Below, one piece after another: positions 1-11,872 of a stretch of 64,000 nt of DNA. The stretch is from Megamerina dolium. Its lineage: Eukaryota; Arthropoda; Insecta; Diptera; Megamerinidae. The stretch lies in the NCBI GenBank assembly GCA_963854835.1, contig OY978525.1, forward strand, positions 50,875,429 to 50,939,428, written 5' to 3'. A program made the position numbers and the translations under genes. Numbering within the stretch: the first letter of the stretch is position 1; each line of letters begins with the position of its first letter. The notes beneath the pieces are model-generated. The model did not search any database. It was given only the letters and a program-made list of their open reading frames with translations, and was not told where the DNA came from.

Positions 1-1858
1 CATGTAATTCTAAATTCAAATCATTAGTCCTTTCATGTTGGACTGCTATTGATCCTAATGTGGTGACAAATCCTCCGTATGCACCACTAAGATTCTTCCT
101 TGAATTCCCTTTCTTGCTAACGTATTTGTTAATTACTGTTGATTTTACTAAGCTGGTATCTGCCCCAGAATCTACAAGTAAAACGAGTTTTCCATTTTTT
201 GCTTCCTTGCAAGGGAACTCAGAGACTCCAAAACAATAACCATTTTTGCTAACGCTGGATGGGAAAGATGAGTCAACAATCCCTTTGGACGCCTGACTAC
301 CAACTTTCACCATCCTACTACCTGATGCGGATGGTGTGTCAACAATTTGTAGAGACGCATGATTGACACCTTCCTTTTCAGCTGGCCTATTTTTAGCAAA
401 ATTGTGGGGTTCCCGGTTTGTTGGCCGTACCTGGGCCCCCCGTAGTTTTTCTGAGTCTTTTCCAACTCTTTGCGTTTGTAACCTGTGTCTTCCTTCCTGC
501 AAAAGAAACATTTAGCTTCGAACTTACTCCGATTAGTTTTTGGAGTATAATTCCTTTGCGGCTTTGTATTGTTTGTGAACAGGATAGATTGAACTCATGC
601 CCATATTGCTTACATTTAATACAGAACGGCGTATTTTTCCTTTTAAAACATTCGTCCCCTTGTCGCAGAAGGAACAGGTAGGAAATTTCCTTTGGCTGTT
701 TTGGGGTTTTACTTTATTCTCTGTGTACTGATCTGCCTTAGATGGTATCGTATTATTACTATTGTGGTGGAACGCTACTATGTTACCTGTTTGGGTTTGG
801 CAAGCTTCATAAGAATTAAATACTGTATTGAGACTTACATTGGTTCCCGCGTTGAACTGCTGTTACCCTCTTTCGAGAAGAATACTCGTATTTAAAGCCT
901 CCTTTGCCAGTTCCTCTAACGTGCTTTTCTTGCTTAGCATATGGACTCTAAGCATTGGTTCACTAAGGCTTGTTACAAATGATTTCCTTGTGGACGTCTC
1001 TAGCTCATGCAGCAGTGCTTGGTCTCCTTTTCCCCCATATGAGACTTTGACACACTGAGTTGCGGTGGTTTTCAATTCGTCTAATCTTCTGGCGAATGCA
1101 CTTATGCTCTCCTGTGGTAATTGCCGTGCAAACTGGATTTGGTGAGTGATGGGTTCTAGCTGGATTATTTTCAGGTATGTGTTTCTTAGAAGTGTATATA
1201 ATTCTTCCTTCCGTATAGACGTTGCTTTATACAGGATATGAAGTCTTCCAACTCATCTGGTTTTATTCCTTTACTAGCTAATTCACACCCAGAGATAAAT
1301 TGGTAGACTTCTGTTCTCAAATTTTTTGACTCAGCTCCAGTGAGTACTGGAACTAGGCTACTAACCATCTGTGCTATCTCGTCTATACGCATCTTTTCCG
1401 TTGCTTGTGGCTGGATGTTCGTAAGTATCTTCCTTACAGGTGTACAGCGGCGAAGATGTGTCTCTTCTGCCAACGGAAGTTCTGAGTCTCTTTTCTATAA
1501 ATTCCTCGGTAATATTTCTCTCCTTAAGTAGTTCTTCTAACTCCTGATTTCTTCTGTGGAGTTCTACGTTCTTTGTGTCAAGTTGTTCAGCTTCCAACTC
1601 TTGGTTCACAATCCTTAATCTGAGGTTTCTTATTTGTGCCTCCGCTGCGTCCAAATTGTCCTTCACGACTAAACTTGCTTCACCCTGTGTTCTTAAAAGG
1701 TCTCTTAGTTCTGTTAATGTGGCTTCTAGCTCCTGGTGCTAGTACTTTGCCGTGCTGCACTTTCGATTTTATGAGCTGAGTACTATGTTGATTAATTAAT
1801 TTCCACTCGAAAGTGGTGGCTTCCTGAATTGCAATATCTAAGGAGATACTAACCTCCA
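1..1858 (-). pseudogene. Ty3/gypsy gag and protease remnant
   Basis: Read on the minus strand, this is the start of a gypsy-type polyprotein broken by several frameshifts. It opens near 1858 (MEVSISLDIA) and enters a charged heptad-like coiled-coil stretch (1361-1666). A gag core follows (1186-1473, then 863-1075, with KVSYGGKGDQALLHELE and a run resembling the gag self-association region). Cys/His-rich zinc-knuckle-like segments lie around 480-660. The last visible piece, near 150-190, holds the aspartic protease signature LLVDSGADTS, whose catalytic Asp lies in D-S-G. The reverse transcriptase would lie left of the window. Gag packages element RNA and the protease matures the polyprotein. 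The position just downstream of a gypsy-type primer-binding site on the same strand supports the call. The exact gypsy subfamily is uncertain. Confidence 0.7.
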
Positions 1859-1970
1859 TTAGATATTATCCTGGAAACAAATCTATTTTTATGTCCTAGC
1901 GAACAATGGAATCCTAATACTGCGTTAAACATTTAACGTAAAATATCTTGTCTTACAAGATATTTCGCAG

Positions 1971-1989
1971 TATCCTACCGGCTGCGCCA
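1971..1989 (-). promoter_or_regulatory. Primer-binding site of minus-strand gypsy element
   Basis: On the minus strand the sequence reads TGGCGCAGCCGGTAGGATA. This closely resembles the tRNA-Ser-type primer-binding site of the 297/17.6 gypsy group. It sits about 115 bases upstream of the gag start at 1858, as expected for minus-strand priming next to a 5' LTR. Confidence 0.6.
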
Positions 1990-2520
1990 AAATGATGTGC
2001 CTTATTTTCGACACCGTAAACTTTTTTTAGATAACTTAATTTCTAGGACTTACTTCTTGCACTCTGTTTCTGTTTCCTGCAAAATCTCTTTCACAACACA
2101 ATTATTTTTCAATTTAATAGCAGTCCGTCTTTATTTAGTTTTTCTTTTACAATGCGTTCTCCTTTCTCTCTTTCACTATTTACTCATAAGTTCACAGGAT
2201 ATTAAATCCTTTACAACAAACTTTTGTTTTTGTAGGATATAAAATCCTTTTACATTTAGCAGTAAACACGCACTCTTCGAGTTATCTTATTCCACTAGAT
2301 TAATTAACTCACTGACTGCCTTTTTCTCAGGCCTTCTTTCAGATTATATAGCCTCAAATATATAACATAATACACTACAACCCATTTAAGCCAATGACAA
2401 TTACATTATGCATAGTGTTTGGTCATATCGCGCCTACTGTTCATGCACTACTTTAATTCGCTTCATTGTTTTGCTTATTTCTCTTATGATCTTATTTCTC
2501 TTTTTTACTTAACTCTCTTT
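1990..2520 (-). repeat. Probable 5' LTR of the minus-strand gypsy element
   Basis: The LTR is inferred from the primer-binding site that abuts it at 1971-1989. The stretch is very AT-rich, with long T runs on the plus strand and no coding content. Its outer edge cannot be fixed because no second LTR is in the window, and it runs into the leader and LTR of the neighbouring BEL element somewhere between about 2400 and 2550. The right boundary is a guess. Confidence 0.4.
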
Positions 2521-2757
2521 TCGATAAAATATGTACATTTAATATTTATTTTGTGTATATACTAGTATACCTTTATACATAGCGGTACTTAAGTTAATTT
2601 CTTTTCTTTGTTACTCAACTCAAAATCATTCGATGGTAACAGTTAATTTCCAATGAATTTTAAAGTATATAAGCACATAGTGCAAAATTTTATTTGGAGA
2701 AATAAACGAATCAAACACATCGAATCAAACCAAAACGTTTTCTTGTTCATCATAAAT
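2500..2757 (+). repeat. 3' part of BEL/Pao 5' LTR with promoter-like TATA
   Basis: A TATATAAG box at about 2666 and an AATAAA at about 2700 are followed by a primer-binding-like TTTGGCGACCGTAACAG from 2758. The start of the LTR is not resolved. I found no matching 3' LTR after the pol region that ends at 10312, so the element has lost its 3' end or it lies elsewhere. Confidence 0.5.
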
Positions 2758-2775
2758 TTGGCGACCGTAACAGAA
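2758..2775 (+). promoter_or_regulatory. BEL/Pao primer-binding site
   Basis: TTTGGCGACCGTAACAG lies directly downstream of the LTR-like promoter segment and about 145 bases before the gag start codon. Its form and position match BEL/Pao leaders, where a tRNA 3' end primes reverse transcription. Confidence 0.55.
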
Positions 2776-2918
2776 CCTGTTGGACACAAGTCTTTTGAAA
2801 ATTAATAAAGACAAGAATTTCGTTATTTGGTTTCTTTTTACATATTGTTCGGCTTTGGATTTGAATTATTTTACCACGTACTATTGCTATAGATTGCCAG
2901 TTTGCAGTTACCACTAAA

Positions 2919-4135
2919 ATGGAACCACAAAATACATCCCAATCGGACGCCTCGTCAGACGAGCAGAACCAACTCGAGTTACTTATTCAACAACGAGCCA
3001 TGGTAAAACGCAATCTACTCAGTATTAAAGAAAGATCTGGATTTGAAGACATCGAGTCCGACGCTTCTATCCTCGAATGTCGCGTGCAGATCGTAGAAAC
3101 TTATTTTCAACAATTTTGTTCAATACAGGCGAAAATTGAGGCACTAAATCCCTCTGACTTGTTCAGGGTAGAAATTGAAGAAGTCTACATTGCGGTAAAA
3201 TCAAGAATTCCTTCGTTGTTGAATACTTTTAGGAATCGCCACGCAGCCATGGAATCTAGTATGTTTAACGCTACAGGGTTTGGAGTAGCCACTCATCAAC
3301 ATTCGTTAACTAAACTAAAATTACCAAAATTTGATGGCAAGTATGCAGATTACAAAAGGTTCATTCGCACGTTTTCGAATATGGTTGACGAGGACCTTAC
3401 CATTGCTAAGGTGGATAAATTTAACTATCTTCCAGACTGCTTGTCTGGACCAGCGTTAAGTGTGGTGGAACCCTTCCAGGTAACAGACGATAATTACCCG
3501 AAGGCTCTACAACGGTTAAAGGAAAGGTATGATAATAATGTGTTAATTTTTCGTGAACACATTACTTCATTATTTGAAATATCGTCGATGAAATTTTCTG
3601 ATTCTGCAAATTTTCGTAACATTATTGATACCGTAGCTGCAATTCGTGGTTCGCTTCTCTCAATAGGATCGGAAAGCGATGTTATGAACTCGATACTAAA
3701 TCAAATTGTTTTATCCAAAATAGATGCAAACTCAAAAGCGGCTTACAATCAAAAACAAGATTACGATGGCTTGCCTTCGTGGGAAGATTGCTACCTCTTG
3801 CTCAGTCGTCACTGTCAATTCTTAGAGAGCTGTAATAAGAGAGAATCCTCAATGCCAACTCATCGCGAAAACAAGGTAGCTGGTAAGAGAAACACTTCGC
3901 TCGTTAATGTAAAATCGATCTGTCCACATTGCAATCACACAGACCATAGCCTTAGTAGTTGCCCAACATTTTTGGCACTACCTATTTCCGAACGTTTTGA
4001 TTTCGTTAAGCAGTCTAGAAGCTGCATAAACTGCCTACGAAAGGGGCATCTAGTGTCAAAATGTCCATCTACATTTCGTTGTCGTATATGTCATCAGGCT
4101 CACCATACACATTTGCATTTCAACAGTAGTTCCGC
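2919..4135 (+). CDS. BEL/Pao gag (DUF1759 plus zinc knuckles), 3'-truncated
   Basis: The open frame of about 405 codons starts MEPQNTSQSD. Residues 1-115 are a helical N-terminal part. Residues ~120-310 match the DUF1759 gag core, including LPKFDGKYADYKRF and the pattern L-K-E-R-Y-D-N-N. A C-terminal Cys/His array follows: CPHCNHTDHSLSSC, CINCLRKGHLVSKC and CRICHQAHHTHLH. This layout is standard for BEL/Pao gag, which packages element RNA into particles. The frame is intact but runs into mariner sequence at about 4135, so the last ~15 residues of the nominal frame are not gag. The aspartic protease that should follow is mostly missing, and pol resumes at about 6814. The ATG was chosen because it lies just after the leader and begins the conserved N-terminus. 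Confidence 0.85.
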
Positions 4136-4607
4136 TTCTGCACAAAAAACAGCTCCACTGAAGCATTGCGGTCTTCTATAATAAAATCACGAACTTTCTG
4201 GATCGCTTCCGGCGTCCGCACTGAAATTGGCCTTTCTTCTTTTATTTCATCATCCAGCGACTCTCTGCCATCCACAAACCGTTTATGCCATATAAAAACA
4301 TTTGATCTTGATAAACAAGCATCGCCATACGCTTGCTGCATCATTCCGAATGTTTCTGATGCACATGTACCAAATTTTGTGTGGAATTTAATGACTGCTC
4401 ATTGCTCCATGTTAAAATTTCAACATCAAACGAACACGTGTTTTGTAAAATGAATGTCAATAAAGATTAAATGTCAACCAAATGCCATGAAATTTTGACA
4501 GTTAGTAGAGGAAAGTAGAAGGTTCAAAACGTATGATCACACATAGATGGCGAGCTTGGTTGCTGAGATATGTTTCGAGTCTTAAGACATAATTGTCGCA
4601 CCTTGTA
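4132..4607 (-). pseudogene. mariner transposase N-terminal fragment
   Basis: On the minus strand this reads as a mariner transposase N-terminal DNA-binding region: MMQQAYGDACLSRSNVFIWH, then KRFVDGRESLDDE and a PEAIQKVRDFIIEDR segment. The start codon at about 4411 is followed by an in-frame stop at codon 4. The upstream part ends near 4607 in ACAAGGTGCGACAATTATG, which looks like a mariner terminal end. No DDD catalytic domain remains. The fragment abuts the BEL gag directly and marks one break between BEL gag and pol. Confidence 0.75.
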
Positions 4608-4967
4608 CGATGTATATTTGTATGTGCGATCAAGCGAAACTGTCGTACCTGTACGTTTTATGGGTGTAATATGTCGAAATGGTATAATAATTGATAACGT
4701 GCGTCGTAAAGAAATATAAATTTCGGGAAAACCTTCCTATAATACTAGTAGTAGGTCTAGATTGACCAAAGTATGGACTTAGCACGGAAAATTTAAATGT
4801 ATTTAAGTTAATTAAATTATTCTATAATAATTTCGCTCAGTTAGACACGCTATGAGTTATTTATTCTATTATAATGTTTTATGTAATAAATCAGAAAAAC
4901 GAATAAATTGAGGCGGCCTATTGCGGCCATTGTATTAAAAGCGTATGTATACTTAGTATGGATAAAA
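4608..4967. other. AT-rich spacer between mariner and inverted-repeat element
   Basis: I see no coding potential, LTR or inverted ends here. Because BEL sequence lies on both outer sides, this must be inserted or rearranged DNA of unknown origin. Confidence 0.4.
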
Positions 4968-6785
4968 TCAGAGACTTTAGAAGTAATAAGATATCCCACT
5001 GTTAATAGACAGCGTTTTAACAGCAAATCTGGCGATGAAACATTGGCCACCTTTTCACACAAAGCCAAAAATGCTTTACACTGGAAACAGTTGAGAATGA
5101 GTATTTTCATACGTAAACCAACCGCAGCTTCACAATCAATTTAAGTCGCCATGTCACATATCTAAATACTTTCATATGCACCTATATATGAATCCGACGA
5201 TGAAGATTCAATATTGAAATTATATAGGATAATTCGAAATTATATTTATACAAGAATATGCGAAATTCAGCATATGCAATACTTTAGTTACTTTTTTATT
5301 AGAAATTAATGAATATCAAAATTTTATTAAAAATATGGTAATAATAATTAATTAAATTATCATGGAACACGATGTTTCCTTAAAATTTAATTTGTTTACA
5401 ATAATAAATTGCAATCAAAATGTTTAGCTATCAGGCGAATTTCAAAAAGAAAGCATCCCTTATTTGTCTACTGCAAATAATCAACTCGATCATCTGTTCG
5501 ATTTTAATTGTTCTCATTTTTTCGTTTTCTACATATTTTACTACGTCAAATATATATGCACATATGTACACATGCGAAGCATAATTGTCTATTTTTCATT
5601 GATAAATACGCGAGATCGGCAACACAGCAATCATGCGATTGAATTTTTGTTATTTTTCAAGATTTTGTCATTTTGCGTTTGATCAGCAGTTAGCACATCA
5701 AATTGTTCGTCTTTCGTTGATTACCCATGCATTGCATTCACACACACACATCTACGCATGCGTTCTTGATGTTGCTTTAGCTTTCGTTTCGTGCATATAG
5801 TTCGTATACGAGTATGGACTGCCAATCGGCTGGTTTCATGTGCGTGTATCAGAAAGGGATGCGTGAGGCAATCAGCCTCCTTCGAATTTATATAAGATTT
5901 AGAATAAAAACCCTCTACATAACACAAGTGTTCGAGGAAATGTTTCTGCAGACGCCATGATGACAAATTTAGAATTGGAGAACAAACAAAACATTTTTTT
6001 CATGCATTCTGTTACACATATACATTGGAGCGCTCCAAATTTTGTAGCCACGATCGTATAGCAAAAGCGGAAACTACTATGATTTTAAGTATATTTTTAC
6101 GACAACTGATGGGTCTAAATTTAATGTTGACGCTCCGAATTTTCGGAAATTAGTATGTCTATCCATACAAAAATAATTTTTTTTTTAATGTTTTGTATGT
6201 GTATTACCCATGTGTGCTTTTGTATTGTATATCATAGACCAAATCGAAAATCAGAAAGTTTCTGATTCTTCCTCTTCCTCAAGAAACGAAAGCAAAAGCA
6301 ACAACAAATACGCAGGAGTAGATGTGTGTTGTGTGCACCAATGAGAGTGAAATCGACGAAAGACGAACAATTTGATGTGCTAACTGCTAAGCAAGCGCAA
6401 AATGACAAAATCTTGAAAAATAACAAAAATTCAATCGCATGATTGCTGTGTTGCCGATCTCGCGTATTTATCAATGAAAAATAGACAATTCTGCTTCGCA
6501 TGTGTACATATATATTTGACGTAGTAAAATATATAGAAAACGAAAAAATGAGAGCAATTAAAATCGGACAGATGATTGAGTTGATTGGTTGCAGTAGACA
6601 AATAAGGGATGCTTTCTTATTGAAATTCGCCTGATAGCTAAACATTTTGATAACAATTAATTATTGTAAACAAATTAAATTTTAAGGAAAAATCGTGTTC
6701 CATGATAATTTAATTAATTCTTATTACCTACATATTTTTAATAAAATATGGATATTCATTAATTTCTAATAAAATTTTATTTAAA
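4968..6785. mobile_element. Long inverted-repeat (foldback-like) element, copy 1
   Basis: Two long arms face each other. The left arm (about 5330-5960) and right arm (about 6232-6785) are inverted copies. For example, CTATCAGGCGAATTTCAA near 5428 reappears as its reverse complement near 6630. The frame-like peptides they encode (FSYQANF and so on) therefore occur in both directions and are not genes. The centre carries T/A-rich sequence. The left side also has about 360 bases (4968-5330) that recur at 15226-15600. No transposase is encoded, so this is non-autonomous. It sits within the BEL element between gag and pol. A second copy lies within the hAT-like insertion at 15.2-17.4 kb. Confidence 0.7.
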
Positions 6786-6813
6786 ATTTTATTTTTATGT
6801 TTTAGTCTATATA

Positions 6814-9800
6814 ATGGCTGACCCAAATTGCTTCGTGCAGGCGCAAATTGACATGGTCATAGGTAGTGATTTGATTCCTCAAATCCTCCTAACCGGAATC
6901 CGCCATAATATCTGTGGAAGCCCTCTCGCACAGAATACGATATTTGGCTGGATAATTAGTGGCCCTATCTCTCAAAAAGTGTCAACATTCTCGACACAGG
7001 TAGAGGAAGTTTCCAATGAACTTCTTAGTTCTCAACTAAGGAAGTTTTGGGAACAGAAAGAAGTCAAGCAGCCAGCTCAAGTATCGGAAGAAGATATAGC
7101 CTGTGAAGACTACTTTCAGAGGACCACATCTCGTAGGTCAGATGGAAGATATGTGGTCAGGCTTCCATTTAAATCCAATTTTCCCGCTCTTACGGCTCTT
7201 GGTCACTCCCGAACCATAGCCTATAATCAATTTCGCAGTATCTCAAAGCCATTTACGATGAGGTTCTCGAAGAATACCTCACGCTGGATCATATGGAACC
7301 CACAGGCTCGCATGAAATCATCTCTGATGGCAAGTATTTCTCCTTTTACCTGCCACATCATGCAGTGGTGAGGCCAGAAAAGCAAGAAAACCACCAAAGT
7401 GCGTGTTGTTTTTAATGCCTCAAGAAGCAGCGGCTCAGGCCATTCTCTTAACGACGTATTACATATTGGTCCCACATTACAACCAGATCTCATGGTTCTC
7501 ATCCTGAGGTGGCGACTATATCAATTCGTTTTCAATGGTGATGTACAAAAGATGTACCGACAAATTGTTGTCCACCATGACGACCAGGATTTCCAGCAAA
7601 TTCTCTTTCGCAGGTCACCAAATTCTCCAATTCAAGACTTCCGGTTGAAGACAGTCACATTTGGTGTAAATTGCGCTCCATATTTAGCCATTAGAACACT
7701 GCAACAATTGGCTAAGGATTCCAAGAAGAATTTCCCTCTCGTGGAAAAAATAATCTTCAAAGAAACCTATGTGGATGACGTATTATCTGGTTCACATACA
7801 ATTCCAGATGCAGTAGAATCTTTATCTCAAGTGATACAAGTCCTCAACTCCGCAGGATTTCCATTACAAAAGATTACTAAAAATCATCCTAAAATTTTAG
7901 AAAATATACCAAAATCAGAACTTCTCGATTCTGATTTTTGTAAAATTTGAAAGTGCCAGTGCCACAAAAACCCTTGGAATACGATGGAATGCATTGACTG
8001 ACACATTCTCGTACTCAGTATCGCCCATCGAAACAACATCCGCTGCTACCAAGCTTCAAATTTTATCTGCCGTTGCGAAACTTTTTGACCCGGCAGGATG
8101 GCTCTCGCCCATCATGACTCAAGCCAAGCTGCTTCTCCAAGAGCTCTGGTTAGAAGGCACCGACTGGGATGAATGCGTGAAACCCAGATCGCTCATCAAA
8201 TGGAATGTTCTGGAGAACATTTCGTCCATTGGTCTCATCGAAATCCCTCGATGGGTACAATTCTCTCCCAAGAAGCGAATCCAGCTTCATGGATTTTGTG
8301 ACGCTTCAGAGAAAACGTATTGTGCAGCCCTGTACATACGATCAATGGACATGAATAACCAAATATCCTGTCATTTACTGGTGGCTAAAGGAAAAGTTGC
8401 ACCTCTGCAGACGGCCAGCTTACCAAGTTTGGAATTGTGTGGCGCCGTTTTACTTTCGCACCTAGCCAAGTCCGTTAAAGAAACTTTAGATGTCGAACTC
8501 TCAGACATATTTTTCTGGTCCGATTTTCAAATCGTTCTCGCATGGCTGGAAAAACCACCTCACACATGGAAAACGTACGTCGCTAATCGTACAGCCCAGA
8601 TACTCCAAAACGTTGGAAATGCTATCTGGCGCCATGTCATCAGCAGCGAAAATCCAGCTGATTTGGGTACACGCGGATGCAAGCCCCAAGATCTTGTGTC
8701 CAATACTCTTTGGTGGAATGGCCCTGCATGGCTTCATCACCCCGAAGAAGCCTGGCCAAAACCAACACTTTCCAGTACTTTGCCCCCCGAGGAAAGTAGA
8801 GGTTCTTCTCACGTTAGATGACCATACCGACATTCTCGATCGGTTCTCATCATTTTCAAGGGCACTGCGTGTGATTTCTTACGTCTTCCGTTTTGTCCAT
8901 AACGGACTCTCTAAATTGCGAAAATCTTCTCCAATTTCGAATTCCTCACTCTCGCAGGACGAAATTCGTTTCGCAAAAAGCCGGCTAATCTCGTTAGCCC
9001 AATGGCAATATTTTCCCAAAGAGCTGAAGGCTCTTCTCAGCTCAACCGCAGTCAGCAATAAAAGTCTTTGTGGACTTTAAAGCCTTTTCTCGACAAGGAA
9101 AATCTCATGAGAGTAAATGGTCGATTAGCTCATTCTGGTCTTAGTTATAGTGAGCGCCACCCAATAATTCTTCCTGAAAAATCCCGATTTTGCGTTTTGT
9201 ACCTCGAGTTTCTCCATACTCTGCTCCTACACGCAGAACAAAGATTCATGTTCCGAATGGCTCGTCAAGAATTCTATATTCCTCGTCTTAAGCCCCAAAT
9301 AAGGAAATGCATATTTCTATGCAAAGTTTGTACCATCCACAAACAAAAGGTTCGATCACAGATTATGGCAGCTCTGCCGCCTGAACGGTGTACCTTGTCG
9401 GTACCTTTCGCAACCACAGGTGTTGATTTTGCAGGCCCATTCCAAATTAAAGCATCTACGCTTCGAACTGCTGCCTTTCTCAAAGGGTATGTGGCTGTAT
9501 TTGTATGCTTTTCCACAAAGGCCATTCATTTGGAATTGTGCTCTGATCTCTCTACAGAGGCATTCCGCGCCGCATTCGCCAGATTCGTTGGCAGAAGAGG
9601 CCTTCCCCTCAAAATCATGTCGGATAATGGTACAACTTTCGTTGGAGCTCAAAGAGCCATGAGCAAAGAATTTCTCAAATTCTCTAAGGAGGTGTCCAAA
9701 GATATTCTGGCCCAATACTCTCCGCAAGGTATTGACTGGGTTTTTATTCCTCCCAGTGCGCCTCACATGGGCGGTATCTGGGAGTCGGCAGTCAAACGCT

Positions 9801-10312
9801 TTAAGGCTCATCTCAAAAAGACTGCCGGCAATCACAAATTCCGCTTCGAAGAGTTCTCAACTCTGCTCTGTAGAATCGAAGCCGTGCTCAACTCTAGACC
9901 ATTGTCTTCCCTATCTCAAGATCCCAACAAACTGATATCGCTAACTCCAGTTCACTTCCTGCGAGGTGCTCCACTAACGGCCTTGCCCGAACCCAACTCG
10001 GAAGATATATCCCTAATAAACCAATGGGAAAAACTCAAGGCGCTTCACCACCAGTTTAGCCGCAGATGGAAAACTGAGTACCTACAAGATCTGCACAAAC
10101 GCTACAAATGGCAACACCCTCAAAAGGAGCTAGAAGGAGGTCAACTGGTGGTCATCAAGGATGAGCTGCTGCCCCCCAACGAATGGAGTCTCGGACGCGT
10201 CACTCATTTGTATCGAGGATCTGACGGCCACATCCGTGTCGCAGATATTCGGACCAAATCGGACGTTCTCAAGCGGCCCATAGTAAAATTATGTATTTTG
10301 CCGCTCGCGTAA
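6814..10312 (+). pseudogene. BEL/Pao pol (protease C-terminus, RT, RNase H, integrase), broken
   Basis: This is the second half of the BEL polyprotein, in five overlapping frames separated by frameshifts near 7230, 7390, 7950, 8800 and 9070. The order is: end of the Peptidase_A17/DUF1758 region (QNTIFGWIISGPIS); reverse transcriptase with FNGDVQKMYRQI (motif A Asp) and ETYVDDVLSG (YVDD active site, about 7770); RNase H (LHGFCDASEKTYCAAL, about 8290). The integrase follows from 9068, with a His/Cys zinc domain (ending CKVCTIHKQK), then GVDFAGPF, IMSDNGTTF and WESAVK supplying the D, D, E triad. The C-terminal DUF5641-like part has LTPVHFLRGAPL. The integrase frame of 414 codons is uninterrupted; the rest is not. 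Family and order are certain; activity is not expected. Confidence 0.88.
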
Positions 10313-10432
10313 AATCGTAATATCCAAAAAAAATCTCTTTTTTTTTTCGCTATCAGACTTTGGCTCAAGCCCTTAAGCTAATTTTGTTTTTCAATTCTAT
10401 CTTTCCAGTTCCGCCCATAGCGATCATCATCG

Positions 10433-10957
10433 GTGCCAACTATGTCATCGGCTCCACGCTCTGCGGTATTGCCGCGGTTTTTGGCGATGAGCACAAGCCA
10501 GAGGGAGGATGTGGTGCGAGCGCATCGATACTGCCGCAACTGCCTGGCTCGGTCGCACGGGACCGGGTCGTGTGATTCGCCAAACTCGTGCAAAAAATGC
10601 AGGTTGGCGCGTCACACGCTCCTCCATCCGGTCCAGTCCCCAACTGGGCAGGGGCCGCCGAATCGCCGCACCACCCAACAGCGTCGACGACGTAATCGTG
10701 AGCCACGTGGACGACCTGAAAGCGGACGCACGAGGCATCGTCCTGAACCCCGGCATCGGCGCAGATCTGAGGATCTCCGCCACGGATTGCAGCGAAACCC
10801 TCTGCGCTCTCTTTGCGTCGAGCAACTACATGTAGCTTCCACCCCGAGAAGCTCCCAGCCTAGACAACGACCGACTCCCGATGTTCGTCGGAGGACAGCT
10901 CGAGCGATCGAGGACGCGATCGGTTCACTGTCCCGTCTACGAGATGCTCTCAATTAA
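10433..10957 (+). pseudogene. GC-rich zinc-knuckle (BEL gag-like) reading frame
   Basis: This frame of up to 174 codons contains RYCRNCLARSHGTGSCDS followed by CKKCRLARHTLLHP, the paired Cys/His pattern seen in BEL/Pao gag proteins. Downstream it is Arg-rich. Base composition is strikingly GC-rich against the AT-rich neighbourhood. Other frames across the same stretch are also open, which is expected in GC-rich DNA. It follows the BEL integrase by about 120 bases, where an LTR would be expected, so it probably derives from a different inserted element. It could be a fragment of a gag gene or a captured host sequence. I cannot identify its source. Confidence 0.5.
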
Positions 10958-11394
10958 TGCACGAGTGCATGCGGGCCGCGATGTCTAAATCCCTTTAGAC
11001 AAGCAATATGGTCAGTCCCTGAAAGAAGGAAGTAAAAATAATGAAATAGTATTTATAAAATGAATTAATGATACTTACCATTTTTACTTACCTTACCTTG
11101 CATACTTACCATATGGCAACCCAACTCTACACATAAATTCCCCTTTTATGTTTTTGGGTTTTCGCGGTTCGCGTTATCATCTGTTTTACATTCGGTCCTT
11201 GAACATTTTTGGCGAGATCGTGTTTTCCGCGCTTTTTTCCTTAAATACAAATTCGAACATTTTTATAGATATACATACAGTGTACTAATTTAACTTAAAA
11301 CGTGTAAACGTGTAAATCGAAAATAAAAATACGTGTATTTAAATAATAATTGTGTATAATTATTCATAATTTCACTTAGTTTTCTTATCTTAAT
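10958..11394. other. Non-coding stretch, possible LTR/leader debris
   Basis: There is no coding content. A TTTTTGGCGAGATCG string near 11202 loosely resembles a BEL primer-binding site, but nothing else supports an LTR end here. Confidence 0.3.
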
Positions 11395-11423
11395 TTTAAT
11401 AGGGAGAGAGGGAGAAACGCGCG
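11395..11423 (-). repeat. BEL-type LTR (family beginning TGTCTACG), distal piece
   Basis: The sequence AGGGAGAGAGGGAGAAACGCGCG joins across the gypsy insertion to CGCGCACTGG at 22321. The joined sequence matches GAGAGGGAAAAATGTCGCGC at about 60140 and, inverted, the stretch near 48345. Only this short piece is clear on this side. Confidence 0.5.
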
Positions 11424-11856
11424 AGTTACATACCCTGTAACCCAGCACACCACTCACCCTACTACTCACTCTGTAAACAAAACCGATATTGTTAACACAA
11501 GCAATATCGATGAAATAATAAAAAAAAAATACATAAACGATCAAGGAACTTAGAAAGATGCAACGTAATGAAAAAGATCTACGTACTTTGTTGACATATA
11601 TAAACATTGCATCATTTTGATATCGTTGACCGAAAAAAAAAACAATATATAAACATTGCAACATTGTAAAAGCCTTATGCATAGTAATCAAATAAGTAAC
11701 TGAACAACGAGGTCTTCTATAGCGATAAGAATCAAATTGTATTTTTTAGTCTTAAGATTCGTCTCAACCAAAAAGGTTGGAGTTTATCGGAAACAATAAA
11801 AGTACAAGTATAAAAAAAAATCAAGTTTTTTTGCCTTTTTCTATGCTTACATAAGT
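11424..11856 (+). repeat. gypsy-like 5' LTR
   Basis: It starts AGTTACATACCCTGTAA and ends CTTACATAAGT, followed by GGCGCAGTC. It is 433 bp. It carries two segments absent from the 3' LTR: about 35 bp near 11441 bounded by TGTAA repeats, and about 45 bp near 11506. Confidence 0.85.
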
Positions 11857-11872
11857 GGCGCAGTCAAACGGA
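11856..11872 (+). promoter_or_regulatory. gypsy primer-binding site
   Basis: TGGCGCAGTC begins on the last LTR base. This matches the tRNA-Ser-type site of the 297/17.6 group of gypsy elements, where the site overlaps the LTR edge. Confidence 0.75.

Noticed and set aside
6232..6645. 137-codon minus-strand frame (FSYQANFNKKASLICLLQ), mirrored at 15686-16000
   Set aside because: The frames lie in the palindromic arms and occur on both strands in each copy. No known domain, and the same DNA is non-coding in the inverted arm.
10440..10953. Four further long frames over the GC-rich stretch
   Set aside because: GC-rich DNA has few stops. Only the frame with the Cys/His pattern has family support.
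11195..11220. TTTTTGGCGAGATCG as a second BEL primer-binding site
   Set aside because: The form is suggestive, but I see no LTR end, TATA or gag around it.
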